Below, in pieces: positions 28,022 through 39,611 of a DNA stretch of 57,262 nucleotides. A program made the translations under genes and the position numbers. How positions within the stretch are numbered: position 1 is the stretch's first letter; each line of letters opens with the position of its first letter. The stretch spans positions 1 to 57,262 of the forward strand of contig JALHMM010000035.1 of assembly GCA_022844045.1 (NCBI GenBank). The letters are read 5' to 3'. This DNA is from Reyranellaceae bacterium. GTDB lineage: Bacteria > Pseudomonadota > Alphaproteobacteria > Reyranellales > Reyranellaceae. The notes below the pieces were generated by a model. It worked only from the letters and a program-made list of their open reading frames with translations, was not told the DNA's origin and made no database searches.

Positions 28022-28789
28022 CTACTTCAGGCGCCGCAGCCAGGCGCCGGGCCAGTGGGTGATGTTCTGTGTCAGCTGGCTCTCGTTGAAGGGCCAGGCC
28101 GGCTGCTCGACCATGAAGGCCGGGTTCTCGGCGGCGAAGTCCTGTGCGGCGCGCGTCGGATTGTCCCGCGTCCATTCAGGCTTGCCGCGCGGCGTCTGCG
28201 CGGCGTCGATCATCACGCCATCGGTGGCCACGATATAGGAGTCGACCGAGACCATCGGCGCATAGGCGCGCAGCTCGGCCAGCACGTGCGCGTAGGTATG
28301 GTTGGAGTCGAGCAGGATCAGCACACGCTCGCCCGGTCGCACCTGCGCCTTGACCTGATCGACGATGGCGGGATCGACCGACGAGCCCTCGATCAGCGTG
28401 ATGTAGGGCTTCAGCGGGTGCGCCTCGATCGCACGCCTGTTGTGCGGACGGATTTCGATGTCGATGCCGACGATGCGGCCGTGCTCCATCGCCTTGCACA
28501 GGCTGGCGTAGAATACCAGCGAGCCGCCATGCGCGACGCCGGTCTCGATGATCACATCGGGCTTGAGGCGGTAGATCACCTCCTGGATGCGGATCATGTC
28601 CTCGGGCAGCTGGATCACAGGCCGGCCGAACCACGAGAAGGTGTAGGGGTACTTCTCGTTCCAGCCGATGCGCACCCATTCGCGCGACAGGATCTCGAAG
28701 GCCTCGCGCGAAAAGGCCGGCACGGTGCGTGAGCCGTCCTTGTCCTCCAGCACCAGCGTGCCCTTGTCGTAGTCGAGCGTGAGCTTCAT
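28022..28789 (-). CDS. CmcI-like (cephalosporin hydroxylase family) SAM-dependent methyltransferase
   Basis: A 255-aa protein of the CmcI/rhamnosyl O-methyltransferase family. DVIIETGVAHGGSLVFYA is the SAM-binding motif I, and GRIVGIDIEIRPHNR, LIEGSSVDP and LILLDSNHTYAHV are further family blocks. The C-terminus is WPFNESQLTQN. Despite the family name, many members O-methylate sugars in LPS and glycolipids. It is the last gene of the coupled alaS-sugar operon and its ATG overlaps the stop of the glycosyltransferase gene (ATGA). A likely role is O-methylation of the transferred sugar. Confidence 0.85.
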   Translation of the reverse strand: MKLTLDYDKGTLVLEDKDGSRTVPAFSREAFEILSREWVRIGWNEKYPYTFSWFGRPVIQLPEDMIRIQEVIYRLKPDVIIETGVAHGGSLVFYASLCKAMEHGRIVGIDIEIRPHNRRAIEAHPLKPYITLIEGSSVDPAIVDQVKAQVRPGERVLILLDSNHTYAHVLAELRAYAPMVSVDSYIVATDGVMIDAAQTPRGKPEWTRDNPTRAAQDFAAENPAFMVEQPAWPFNESQLTQNITHWPGAWLRRLK

Positions 28790-29634
28790 GTAATCCGCTT
28801 CCTCGCCAGCTTGTAGCGGCCCACGGCGAACTCGATATTGAGCCCGATGACCCGCGTGCGCAGACGCCAGCTCTGACGGAGGGTGAACTCGCCGGCGCGC
28901 GACAGGCGCTCGGTGAAGCCCCAGAATCTGCGCAGCGGCAGGACATAGTCGAGCGGACCGCGATGATAGAACCGGAGCAGGTTCTTCGAGCTCATGCCGT
29001 GACGGCCCAGCACGATCTCGCCACCCTCGGCCTGGGCGAACTTGCCCAACATCAGCATCTCCACCATGACCGCCCAGTCGGACGCGAGATACTCCTCGCC
29101 GCGCAGCGTCCTGTTTCGCAGCAAAGCCTCGCGCCGGAACAGCGAATAGTAGCGGGCATTGGAGTGCCAGAAGCCGAAGAAGGCCAGCACGCGACGCCGT
29201 GGATCGTCGTCCTCGATCGGCCCGTCGCCCATGCGCTCGCGATCGAAGGTGTCGCCCTCGAAGCGTGTCGGGCAGTTCGCGGCGACCACGTCGGGCCGCC
29301 TGGCCAGGATGTCATAGGTGAGAGCCAGGGAATCGGCCGAGCGCCAATCATCGGCGCCGGCCCACATGAAAATTGGCGCCCGCGCGGCATCGAGCACGTA
29401 GCGGAAATTGGCCGCCGCGCCGCGATTGGTCTCCTGGCGCACGAATCGGATACGGCTGTCCTGGCGGGCGAAATCTTCGCAGAGCTCGGCCGACCGATCG
29501 GTCGAGGCGTTGTCAGAGATGATCAGCTCGAAATCGCCGAAGTCCTGCGCCAGGATCGCGCCGATCGTCGTCGGCAGATACGCCTCGGCGTTGTAGACCG
29601 GCATGCCGATGCTGACGGCGGGCGTGTCGCTCAT
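28786..29634 (-). CDS. Family 2 glycosyltransferase
   Basis: A 282-aa GT-A fold transferase. VSIGMPVYNAEAYLPTTIGAI begins the nucleotide-binding domain, ELIISDNASTDRSAE holds the first Asp, and FMWAGADDWRS supplies the DxD-like metal site. No clear transmembrane helix is present, so it acts at the cytoplasmic face of the membrane. The ATG at 29634 overlaps the stop of the epimerase gene upstream, and its own stop overlaps the CmcI-like gene. The probable donor is the nucleotide deoxysugar made by the upstream genes; the acceptor is unknown. Confidence 0.88.
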   Translation of the reverse strand: MSDTPAVSIGMPVYNAEAYLPTTIGAILAQDFGDFELIISDNASTDRSAELCEDFARQDSRIRFVRQETNRGAAANFRYVLDAARAPIFMWAGADDWRSADSLALTYDILARRPDVVAANCPTRFEGDTFDRERMGDGPIEDDDPRRRVLAFFGFWHSNARYYSLFRREALLRNRTLRGEEYLASDWAVMVEMLMLGKFAQAEGGEIVLGRHGMSSKNLLRFYHRGPLDYVLPLRRFWGFTERLSRAGEFTLRQSWRLRTRVIGLNIEFAVGRYKLARKRIT

Positions 29635-30491
29635 GACAGGATCAGATCCAGCGCGGCTTGCATTGACACTCGCGGACTCCAACCCAGGGCTCGCAACCGC
29701 GTGGTGTCGCCGTAAAGCGACACCGGCTCGCCGGCGCGCATGGCATAGAGGCGCCGCAGCGGTTCGGCGTCCTTCCCTAGCACGGCCGACAGATAATCGA
29801 CCATGTCGGCGATCCGCGTCGGTTGGCCGGCGCCGACATTGAAGGCGCCGACGCCGTCCGACAGCGCGAGGGCGACGAGCGCCTCGCCGACGTCGCCGAC
29901 ATGCAGAAAGTCGCGCGACGCCGCGCCGCCGATGGCGAAGGGCTCGCGCTCGTCGCGCAGGGCCGCGATCACCGAGGGGATCAGTCGGCCAGGCGGCTCG
30001 CCCTTTCCGATCGGGATGAACAACCGCGCCCAGGCGAACGGCACGCCATGCGTCGTGCAGATCGCGGTCAACGCCTGGTTCGCCTGATGCTTTGACGCAC
30101 CGTACAGCGTCGCCGGCCGCAGCGGCGTGGTCGCCTCGACACAGAACGCCTCGCGCGCCCACTCGTACTCGGCGCAAGTGCCGACGCCGACGACGCGGCG
30201 GCCACCGGCGCGGCAGAAGGCTTCGACGAGGCGTTCGCTCGCGGCCACCCATTGCGTGTTGACGGGTGCGGTCCAGAACTTGCCGTGCTCCGCATACCAG
30301 GCGACGTGGATCAGCGCGTCGGCGGCGGCTCGCCTCATCGCAGCGTCAAGTGGCGCGACGTCGAGCAGGTCGACCCGCACATCGCAATCCGCGTGACGGC
30401 CAAGGGTGACGACCTCGACACCGCGTCGCCCCAGGCTGTCGACGACGGCTCGTCCGACGAAGCCCGTGGCGCCGGTTACGAGGGCGCGCAA
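29631..30491 (-). CDS. NAD-dependent epimerase/ketoreductase (extended SDR)
   Basis: A 286-aa extended short-chain dehydrogenase. The N-terminus LRALVTGATGFVGRAVV holds the NAD(P)-binding GxxGxxG, and the YxxxK pair is in ATLYGASKHQAN. ARLFIPIGKGE and SRDFLHVGDVGEALVAL are typical of nucleotide-sugar 4-epimerases and 4-ketoreductases. The start is a TTG at 30491 with GGGAGGG a few bases upstream; no ATG fits, since the in-frame ATG at 30602 lies well inside the methyltransferase gene. It overlaps that gene by 16 nt and the glycosyltransferase gene by 4 nt. The likely job is to reduce the 4-keto group of the CDP-sugar. Confidence 0.85.
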   Translation of the reverse strand: MRALVTGATGFVGRAVVDSLGRRGVEVVTLGRHADCDVRVDLLDVAPLDAAMRRAAADALIHVAWYAEHGKFWTAPVNTQWVAASERLVEAFCRAGGRRVVGVGTCAEYEWAREAFCVEATTPLRPATLYGASKHQANQALTAICTTHGVPFAWARLFIPIGKGEPPGRLIPSVIAALRDEREPFAIGGAASRDFLHVGDVGEALVALALSDGVGAFNVGAGQPTRIADMVDYLSAVLGKDAEPLRRLYAMRAGEPVSLYGDTTRLRALGWSPRVSMQAALDLILS

Positions 30492-31735
30492 GTGCGCCCT
30501 CCCTCGCGCCACACCGTGAGCTCCGGCACCGCGGCGATCAGCTGGCCGCCCCATTCGCGGACATAAGCGAGCTGGGCCTCGAGCTCGGCGCGCAGATTCC
30601 ACGGCAGGATCAGCACGCGATCCGGCCGCTCGGCGCGCAGATGGTCTTCCGAGACGATGGGGATCCGGCTGCCCGGCAGGAAGCGGCCCTGCTTGCCCGG
30701 GCTGCGATCGACGACGAAGCGGATCAGATCGGGCCGCACGCCGGCGAAGTTCAGCAGCGTGTTGCCCTTGGCCGCCGCGCCATAGGCGGCGACCTTCAGA
30801 CCGGCGCGCTTGGCCTCGATGAGCCAGGTCAGCAACCCGTCCTTGATGCGCTCGGCCGCCGGCTGCAGCGTCGCGTAGTAGGCGGCGCTGGCGACGCCTT
30901 CCGCTTGCTCTTGGTGCAAGATGGCGCCGACCGACGCCGCGACCTCGCGCTTTCCGTCGGCGCTGCGCTGGGCGAAGACGCGCAAGCTGCCGCCATGTGT
31001 CGGCAGCCGCTCGACATCGAAGACGCTCAACCCATTGCGCGCGAAGATCGTCGCGACCGTGGTCAGCGACAGGTACGAGTAGTGCTCGTGGTAGATCGTG
31101 TCGAATTGCAGGCCGCGCATCAGCTCCGACAGGTGCGGGAACTCGAAGGTCGCCACGCCGTCGGGCTTCAGGATTGTGGCGAAGCCAGCGACGAAATCGT
31201 TGATGTCGGGGACGTGCGCCAGCACGTTGTTGGCGACGGTGATGCTCGCGGCCGGGTACCGCTCGAGCAGGTCTCGCGCGGTGTCGTTGCCGAAAAACAT
31301 CTCGGCGATGTCGAGGCCCTTGGCGCGCGCCGCGTTCGCGGTCGCCGTGGTCGGCTCGACGCCGAGGCAGGGAATGCCGCGCGCCTTGAAGTACTGCAGC
31401 AGGTAGCCGTCATTGGCGGCGACCTCCACGGCGAAATCGCGCGCGCCCAGCCCGAAGCGTCGGGACATATCGGCGACATAGGTCTCGGCGTGCTTCAGCC
31501 AGGACGAAGACGTCGAGCTGAAATAGGCGTAGTCGGCGCTGAACAGGGTCTCACGCGCGGCGTAATCCTCGGTCTGCACCAGCCAGCAACGCTCGCACAC
31601 CAGCACGCGCAACGGATACCACCGTTCCGGTTGCGCCAGCTGCTCGGCCGAGACATAGGCGTTGGAGGGCGGCGCCGTGCCGAGGTCGATCAGCTTCAGC
31701 GAGAGCGGCGCGGCACAGTGGCGGCAGCGACTCAT
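30476..31735 (-). CDS. Nucleotide-sugar C-methyltransferase (NovU/TylCIII/EvaC type)
   Basis: A 419-aa three-domain protein. The N-terminal zinc-binding domain has CRHC at residues 4-7 and VCERC further on. The central SAM domain has EVAANDGYLLQYF and ITVANNVLAHVPD. The catalytic HEHYSYLSL and the C-terminal domain (LKVAAYGAAAKGNTLLN) complete the sugar C-methyltransferase architecture. Known relatives methylate C-3 or C-5 of 4-keto-6-deoxyhexose nucleotides. Placed after rfbF, rfbG and the 3,5-epimerase gene, it implies a branched-chain CDP-sugar. The ATG at 31735 overlaps the epimerase stop (ATGA). Confidence 0.88.
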   Translation of the reverse strand: MSRCRHCAAPLSLKLIDLGTAPPSNAYVSAEQLAQPERWYPLRVLVCERCWLVQTEDYAARETLFSADYAYFSSTSSSWLKHAETYVADMSRRFGLGARDFAVEVAANDGYLLQYFKARGIPCLGVEPTTATANAARAKGLDIAEMFFGNDTARDLLERYPAASITVANNVLAHVPDINDFVAGFATILKPDGVATFEFPHLSELMRGLQFDTIYHEHYSYLSLTTVATIFARNGLSVFDVERLPTHGGSLRVFAQRSADGKREVAASVGAILHQEQAEGVASAAYYATLQPAAERIKDGLLTWLIEAKRAGLKVAAYGAAAKGNTLLNFAGVRPDLIRFVVDRSPGKQGRFLPGSRIPIVSEDHLRAERPDRVLILPWNLRAELEAQLAYVREWGGQLIAAVPELTVWREGGRTCAPS

Positions 31736-32295
31736 CCGTCGATTCCCAGAAAACTGTCGTCGAGCCTGGGATGCGCCGCGTCGCGCGCCGACATCTCGCT
31801 GATCGGCAGCGGCCAGGCGATGTTCACACGCGGCTCCAGCGCGGAGATCGCGCCTTCGGTCGCCGCGTCGTACGGCGCTGAATGCAGGTAAAGCAGCCCC
31901 GTATCGGGCTTCAGAGTCTGCAGGCCATGCGCGCAGCCCTCGGGCACCAGCATCGAGACATCCTCGTCGGCCGACAGCGTGTGGGCGAACCAACGCAGGA
32001 AGGTAGGCGAGCCGCGCCGCAAGTCGACGACGACGTCGAACACGGCGCCTTGCACGCAGGTTACCAGCTTCATCTCGGCCGCGGGCGGGCGCTGGAAGTG
32101 CATGCCGCGCACCACGCCGACCCGGGCGGTCACGGTGCGGTTGATCTGCGCCACCGGCTTCGTCCAACCGGCCGCGCGCAACTCCTCGCCGCAGAACAGA
32201 CGCTCGAGATAGCCGCGCGCGTCGCCCAATCGCTTGCGGCGCACCAGCTTCACGCCCGCAATCGGCGTGTCCTCGATCGCGAAGCGGCCGCTCAC
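31732..32295 (-). CDS. RmlC/RfbC-like nucleotide-sugar 3,5-epimerase
   Basis: A 187-aa cupin of the dTDP-4-dehydrorhamnose 3,5-epimerase family. The catalytic histidine is in VVRGMHFQRP. Other landmarks are LVTCVQGAVFDVVVDLRRGSPT, PEGCAHGLQTL, YLHSAPYD and EPRVNIAWPLP. Here the partner genes make CDP-4-keto-6-deoxyglucose, so the substrate is probably a CDP- and not a dTDP-sugar. A GTG at 32295 overlaps the rfbG stop (GTGA); the longer frame to 32331 reads into rfbG. Its own stop overlaps the methyltransferase start. Confidence 0.86.
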   Translation of the reverse strand: MSGRFAIEDTPIAGVKLVRRKRLGDARGYLERLFCGEELRAAGWTKPVAQINRTVTARVGVVRGMHFQRPPAAEMKLVTCVQGAVFDVVVDLRRGSPTFLRWFAHTLSADEDVSMLVPEGCAHGLQTLKPDTGLLYLHSAPYDAATEGAISALEPRVNIAWPLPISEMSARDAAHPRLDDSFLGIDG

Positions 32296-33368
32296 CGCGC
32301 GGCGCCAAACGCGGCGATGTCGGCGTGGCATAGCGCCAGCGCCGCTTCGCCCCGCGCCAGTCGCTGATACCAGGTCATCGTGCGGCGCACCGACTCCTCA
32401 AGCCCCCAACGTGGCGCGAAGCCCAGTCTCTCGCGCGCCTTCGCCGACTCGACCATCAGCTTGCCGGCCTCGTGCATCAAAGGCGACGCCTTGGCCGCGG
32501 CGATCTCGCCGCCGCCATAGGCCTTGCGCGCCAGCTCGAGCACGTCGCCGACCGTGGCCATCTCGTGCGTCGCCGGGCCGAAGTTCCACGGTCCGGCGAG
32601 AGCAGGATCGCGCCACAGCGCCTCGGCCAGCAGCATGTAGCCGTGCAGCGCGTCGAGCACGTGCTGCCACGGCCGGTGCGCGCCGGGGTGGCGCACGCCC
32701 AGCGGCAAGCCCGCCTGCCAGGCGCGAATCGCGTCGGGCAACAGGCGGTCCTTCGACCAGTCGCCACCGCCGATGACGTTGCCGGCGCGCGCCGTGGCCA
32801 CCGCCGTCCTCGAGCCCTGGAAGAACGAGTGCCAATAGGCTGACGTGACGATCTCCACTGCCGCCTTGCTGGCGCTATACGGGTCGCGACCGCCTAGTGG
32901 ATCATCCTCGCGATACGGGTAGACCCACTCGGCGTTGCGATAGACCTTGTCACTGGTGACAACGATGGCGACACGCGCATTCGGCAGCGTGCGCAGCGTC
33001 TCCAGCACGTTGACGGTGCCCATGACGTTGGTGCCGAAGGTCTCGACCGGCGCCTCGTAGCTCGAGCGTACCAGCGGCTGCGCGGCAAGGTGCAGGACGA
33101 CTTCCGGGTCGAAGCCACGCGCGATGCGGTCGAGCGCCGGGGCGTCACGGATGTCGCAGATGTGGCTGTCGATCAGCCCGCCAATCCCGGCGCGTTCGAA
33201 GATGCTGGGCTCGGTCGGCGGCGGCAGGCTGATGCCGCCGACCTTGGCGCCGAGCCGATGCAGCCAGATCGCCAGCCACGCGCCCTTGAAGCCGGTGTGT
33301 CCGGTGAGCAGTACGCGCTTGCCGCGGAAGAACGTGTCGAGCGGCATGGCGGCCGGAGCGACGTTCAC
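32292..33368 (-). CDS. rfbG: CDP-glucose 4,6-dehydratase
   Basis: A 358-aa extended SDR that converts CDP-glucose to CDP-4-keto-6-deoxyglucose. It shows KRVLLTGHTGFKGAWLAIWL, LHLAAQPLVRSSYE, VTSDKVY, DPYSASKAAVE and HPGAHRPWQHVLD, all typical of RfbG. A GTG at 33368 forms a GTGA overlap with the rfbF stop, in line with the other junctions of this operon. An ATG at 33347 would give 351 aa starting MPLDTFFRGKRV and is a reasonable alternative; neither has a strong ribosome binding site. No rfbH-type 3-dehydrase follows, so the sugar is not heading to a 3,6-dideoxyhexose here. Confidence 0.92.
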   Translation of the reverse strand: MNVAPAAMPLDTFFRGKRVLLTGHTGFKGAWLAIWLHRLGAKVGGISLPPPTEPSIFERAGIGGLIDSHICDIRDAPALDRIARGFDPEVVLHLAAQPLVRSSYEAPVETFGTNVMGTVNVLETLRTLPNARVAIVVTSDKVYRNAEWVYPYREDDPLGGRDPYSASKAAVEIVTSAYWHSFFQGSRTAVATARAGNVIGGGDWSKDRLLPDAIRAWQAGLPLGVRHPGAHRPWQHVLDALHGYMLLAEALWRDPALAGPWNFGPATHEMATVGDVLELARKAYGGGEIAAAKASPLMHEAGKLMVESAKARERLGFAPRWGLEESVRRTMTWYQRLARGEAALALCHADIAAFGAAR

Positions 33369-34138
33369 AACCACCGTTTCCACGGCGCTTGGCCGGACTG
33401 CCAGAGACTCTCCAGCAGGTTGCGCTCGCGCAGCGTGTCCATCGGCTGCCAGAAGCCGACGTGCTCGAACGCCTGCAATTCGCCGTCGGCGGCCAGTTTC
33501 GACAGGGGCTCGACTTCCCACGACGTGCCGTCATCCTTGATGTAGTCGATGACCTTGGGCGAGAGCACGAAGAAGCCGCCATTGATCCAGCCGCCCTCGT
33601 CGCGATGCTTTTCGAGGAAGCCAGAGACCTTGGTACCGTCGCGGCTGAGCGCGCCGAAGCGCGCCGGCGAGCGGACCGCGGTGACGGTGGCGAGCTTGCC
33701 GTGGCTGCCATGGAAGGCGATGAGCTTGCCGATATCGAGATCGGCGAGGCCGTCGCCATAGGTCATGCAGAACGAGGTCTCGCCGTCGAGATGATGCGCC
33801 ACGCGCTTCATGCGGCCGCCGGTCATGGTCGCCAGGCCGGTATCGACCATGGTCACGCGCCAGTTCTCGGCGCGCGGCGCCAGGATATCCATGCGGCCAG
33901 AGGCGAGGTCGACGGTGACATCGGAGCGGTGCAGCAGGTAGTTGGCGAAGTACTCCTTGATCATGTAGCTGCGATAGCCGCAGCAGATCACGAAGTCGGT
34001 GATACCGAAGGCGGCGTAGCTCTTCATGATGTGCCACAGAATCGGCTGGCCGCCGATCTCGACCATCGGCTTGGGCCGCAGACTGGTCTCCTCGGAGATG
34101 CGCGTTCCGACGCCACCCGCGAGAATCACCGCCTTCAT
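33365..34138 (-). CDS. rfbF: Glucose-1-phosphate cytidylyltransferase
   Basis: A 257-aa nucleotidyltransferase making CDP-glucose from CTP and glucose 1-phosphate. Diagnostic features are [34 protein letters not shown], the GYRSYMIKEYFANY segment special to RfbF, and a C-terminal FWQPMDTLRERNLLE. Length equals that of characterised RfbF enzymes. Its ATG overlaps the stop of the small lipoprotein gene by one base (TGATG), and its stop overlaps the next start. It is the committing step of the CDP-sugar pathway encoded by the following genes. Confidence 0.95.
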   Translation of the reverse strand: MKAVILAGGVGTRISEETSLRPKPMVEIGGQPILWHIMKSYAAFGITDFVICCGYRSYMIKEYFANYLLHRSDVTVDLASGRMDILAPRAENWRVTMVDTGLATMTGGRMKRVAHHLDGETSFCMTYGDGLADLDIGKLIAFHGSHGKLATVTAVRSPARFGALSRDGTKVSGFLEKHRDEGGWINGGFFVLSPKVIDYIKDDGTSWEVEPLSKLAADGELQAFEHVGFWQPMDTLRERNLLESLWQSGQAPWKRWL

Positions 34139-34463
34139 CAGAACGGCCACCAGTCGTTGCGCTTGGGCGTCCAGCCACGCTGCTTCATGCACATGTCCAT
34201 CAGCTTGTCGCTGCGCAGGGTATCGCTGCGCTGCGCCATCTGCTGCGGCAGGCGCGGACGGCCAAGGCGCGCGTCGGTCGCACCGACCGTCGCCTCGCGG
34301 TCCATGTTGATGCCGCGTTCCTTGGACATCATCTCGCCGACGAACGCGTTGCAGGAGGCGATGTCGCGCTTGTACTGGTCATCGTTCGCGTTCTCGCGGA
34401 CGTAATCGGGCCCGCAGGCCGAGAGCAGGCAGACGGCGAGCAGCGCCGCGCCGATCGAACGGG

Positions 34464-34467
<4 letters not shown>
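34138..34467 (-). CDS. Small predicted lipoprotein of unknown function
   Basis: A 109-aa protein with a lipoprotein signal: [18 protein letters not shown], where the lipobox LSAC puts the acylated cysteine at 18, and Gly follows. The mature part is hydrophilic with two further cysteines (SCNAF and DMCMKQRGW) that could form a disulfide, and ends RNDWWPF. I do not recognise a family. Its ATG overlaps the alaS stop (ATGA) and its stop overlaps rfbF (TGATG), so it physically links alaS to the sugar genes. Envelope location fits a role near surface glycan assembly, but this is inference. Confidence 0.75.
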
Positions 34468-37124
<2,657 letters not shown>

Positions 37125-37235
37125 TGTCCTGAACCGTTACCGGGCGCACCGGGATATCCGTCGCGCCGCATCAACGCGGCCGATCCCGTTGCAAAGTCTG
37201 CGGTTTTACAATGCACATCGGGGGGTGTCCATGCG

Positions 37236-38054
37236 ATGCTGTCGGTACGGGCCATGAGCAACGAACCCACCCAGATCGAGGGCCCACCGGCAATTATCGA
37301 GCTGCCGGGCGGCGAATCGATCACCGTTCCCCTGCCGCCGGGCGAAGTGCCGGCCTATGCCGTGCTGCCGGCGCTGCGCGCCTTGGTCGACGCCATGATG
37401 CAGCGGGTCAAGAACGCCTCGGCAGAACGCGGCGAGACCATCACCTGCCGCGCCGGCTGCGGCGCCTGCTGCCGGCAGTACGTACCGATCTCCGACATGG
37501 AGGCGCGCGCCCTTGCCGCCCTCGTGGAGGGCATGCCCGAGGATCGTCAGGCGCGGGTGCGGGCGCGCTTCGCCGAGGCTGAAGCGCGGCTGCGCGAGGC
37601 CGGCATGTGGGACCGCCTGACGCGCGGCGGGCGCGTGCTCGCGCGCGAGCACACGGAGCTGGTGGTCAACTATTTCCACCTCGGCATCCCCTGCCCGTTC
37701 CTCGAGGACGAAGCCTGCTCGATCCATCCCGACCGGCCGCTGATCTGCCGTGAGTATCTGGTGGTCTCGCCGGAGACCCATTGCGCGAAGCTCGAGCGCA
37801 CCAAGATCAAGCGGCTGGCCGCGCCGCAGACCTCGACCGCGCTGCATGTCATGGACGCCGCGCACAATCTCGAGAACTACAACGTCTTCCCGCTGGTCGC
37901 CGTGCTCGACTGGTTGCGCCGCCATCCCGACGAGCCGGAGCGGCGTACAGCCGAGGCCTGGATCAACCATTTCGGCCTCGCCATGCAGGCGCGCTTCGGC
38001 GATTCGGTCGAGATGGTGACGGGCCCGCCACCCGGCGCGAGCGAGGAGTGGTAG
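37236..38054 (+). CDS. YkgJ-family cysteine cluster protein (single domain)
   Basis: A 272-aa protein with one CxxxCxxCC domain. CRAGCGACCRQ (Cys71, 75, 78, 79) is followed by a central CPFLEDEACSIHPDRPLICREY block and a further cysteine in SPETHC. This is the Fe/Zn-chelating YkgJ family pattern; members are proposed metal-binding or oxidoreductase-related proteins, but no function is established here. The start at 37236 is preferred (GGGGG ten bases upstream); an ATG at 37254 gives MSNEPTQIEG. The gene is divergent from alaS and is followed 36 bp later by a gene with two more copies of the domain. Confidence 0.82.
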   Translation: MLSVRAMSNEPTQIEGPPAIIELPGGESITVPLPPGEVPAYAVLPALRALVDAMMQRVKNASAERGETITCRAGCGACCRQYVPISDMEARALAALVEGMPEDRQARVRARFAEAEARLREAGMWDRLTRGGRVLAREHTELVVNYFHLGIPCPFLEDEACSIHPDRPLICREYLVVSPETHCAKLERTKIKRLAAPQTSTALHVMDAAHNLENYNVFPLVAVLDWLRRHPDEPERRTAEAWINHFGLAMQARFGDSVEMVTGPPPGASEEW

Positions 38055-38090
38055 AAAAGCGGCGCCGCGCATTTCAGGAGTTCCATCAGT

Positions 38091-39611
38091 ATGCCGCCCG
38101 CCAAGCCCGGTTCCGACGTCATATCCGCCAACCTCCGCATGATGGTCGGCCCGCTGCGCGTCGAGACGCGGCTGGAAGTCTCGCCGCACCCGATCAAGCC
38201 GCAGCAGGCGCTGCCCGCCCTGATGCAGCTGGTCAACGCCGTGGTCGACGAGACCGAGAAGGAAGTCGAGCGCAAGGGCCTGAAGATCTCCTGCGCCAAG
38301 GGCTGCGGCGCGTGCTGCCGCCAGCTGGTGCCGATCTCCGATGTCGAGGCGTATCATCTGCGCGCCGTGGTCGACGCCATGCCGCCGGCGCGCCGCGCGG
38401 CGGTCGAGGCGCGCTTCGCCGACGTTTCGCGCCGACTTGAAGAGGCAGGGCTCAAGCAGTACCTGATGGCGCCGACGCGCCAGAACGCCGACGAGGCCAT
38501 CGAGTTCGGCCTGAAGTACTTCGAGCTCGACATCGCCTGCCCCTTCCTCGAGGACGAGAGCTGCTCGATCCACCAGGACCGGCCGCTGGTCTGCCGCGAG
38601 TATCTCGTGACATCGCCGGCGGCCAATTGCGCGCGCCTCGCCGAGGGCGAGATCGATCCGGTCCAGGTGCCGAAGATGTCGGCGCTGGCGCGCACGCTCA
38701 CAGACCCGGCCGGCGTGCAGTCGACACGTTGGGCGGCGCTGTCGCTGGCGCTGGAATGGGTGGTGGGCCACCCCGAACGCTTCCCGCTGAAGACCGGGCC
38801 GGAATGGGTCGACGCCTTCCTCAAGGCGGTGTCGACGATCCCCCGACCCGACTCGGTACCGGGCGCACCACCGCCACCGCCGGCACGGCCACCGGCCGAG
38901 AAATCGACATTGGAGCTGGCGATACCCCGCGGCGAGGTCACAGCGCAGGAAGCGATGCCCGCCGTGCGCCAGCTCTCCGAGCATGCGATCAGCAAGGCCG
39001 TCGCCGCCGTCGAGCGCGGCGGCAAGAGCGTCTCCTGCCGCGAGGGCTGCGCGGCGTGCTGCCGCCAAGCGGTGCCGCTGGCCGATGTCGAGGCCTGGGC
39101 TCTGGGTGACTTGATCGAGGCGATGCCCGAGCCGCGCCGCGCGGTCATCCGCACGCGTTTCGCCGAGGCCGAGCGCAGGCTCGACGCGGCGGGCCTTGCG
39201 ATGCTCGACGTGCACGGCCGCTCAGGCGACGATTACCGGCAGCTCGCCAGTGCCTTCTTCGATCTGCGCCTCGATTGTCCGTTCCTCGACAACGAGCGCT
39301 GCTCCATCCACGCGGCGCGGCCGTTGGCCTGCCGCGAGCATCTCGTGACGTCGCTGCCGCAGCATTGCTGGACAATAGGCAGCGGCCTGGTCGAAGGCGT
39401 GCGCTCGCCGCCACTGGCCGGCGCGCTCCTGCGGCTGACCTCCGATGATACGCCACCGCGACCACGCGCGACCCTGCTGCCACTGCTGATGCGTTGGCTG
39501 GAACTCAACCCCAAGCACACCGCGGTCAAGCCAGCCCAGGAATGGATCGAGCGCCTGATGGCGATCCAGTCCTCGCTGACGAGCGGCGAAGGAGGCGCGC
39601 CGCAACCGTGA
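38091..39611 (+). CDS. Tandem YkgJ-type double cysteine-cluster protein
   Basis: A 506-aa protein made of two full YkgJ units joined by a Pro-rich linker (about residues 252-268). Unit 1 has CAKGCGACCRQ (Cys68, 72, 75, 76), then CPFLEDESCSIH and CREYLVTS. Unit 2 has CREGCAACCRQ (Cys316, 320, 323, 324), then CPFLDNERCSIH and CREHLVTS. Both units resemble the single-domain neighbour upstream, so the locus holds three related copies, presumably from duplication and fusion. Unit 2 also lacks the SDVE-YHL context of unit 1 and is the most diverged. The GTG of the next gene overlaps its stop (GTGA). No signal peptide; presumably cytoplasmic. Confidence 0.85.
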   Translation: MPPAKPGSDVISANLRMMVGPLRVETRLEVSPHPIKPQQALPALMQLVNAVVDETEKEVERKGLKISCAKGCGACCRQLVPISDVEAYHLRAVVDAMPPARRAAVEARFADVSRRLEEAGLKQYLMAPTRQNADEAIEFGLKYFELDIACPFLEDESCSIHQDRPLVCREYLVTSPAANCARLAEGEIDPVQVPKMSALARTLTDPAGVQSTRWAALSLALEWVVGHPERFPLKTGPEWVDAFLKAVSTIPRPDSVPGAPPPPPARPPAEKSTLELAIPRGEVTAQEAMPAVRQLSEHAISKAVAAVERGGKSVSCREGCAACCRQAVPLADVEAWALGDLIEAMPEPRRAVIRTRFAEAERRLDAAGLAMLDVHGRSGDDYRQLASAFFDLRLDCPFLDNERCSIHAARPLACREHLVTSLPQHCWTIGSGLVEGVRSPPLAGALLRLTSDDTPPRPRATLLPLLMRWLELNPKHTAVKPAQEWIERLMAIQSSLTSGEGGAPQP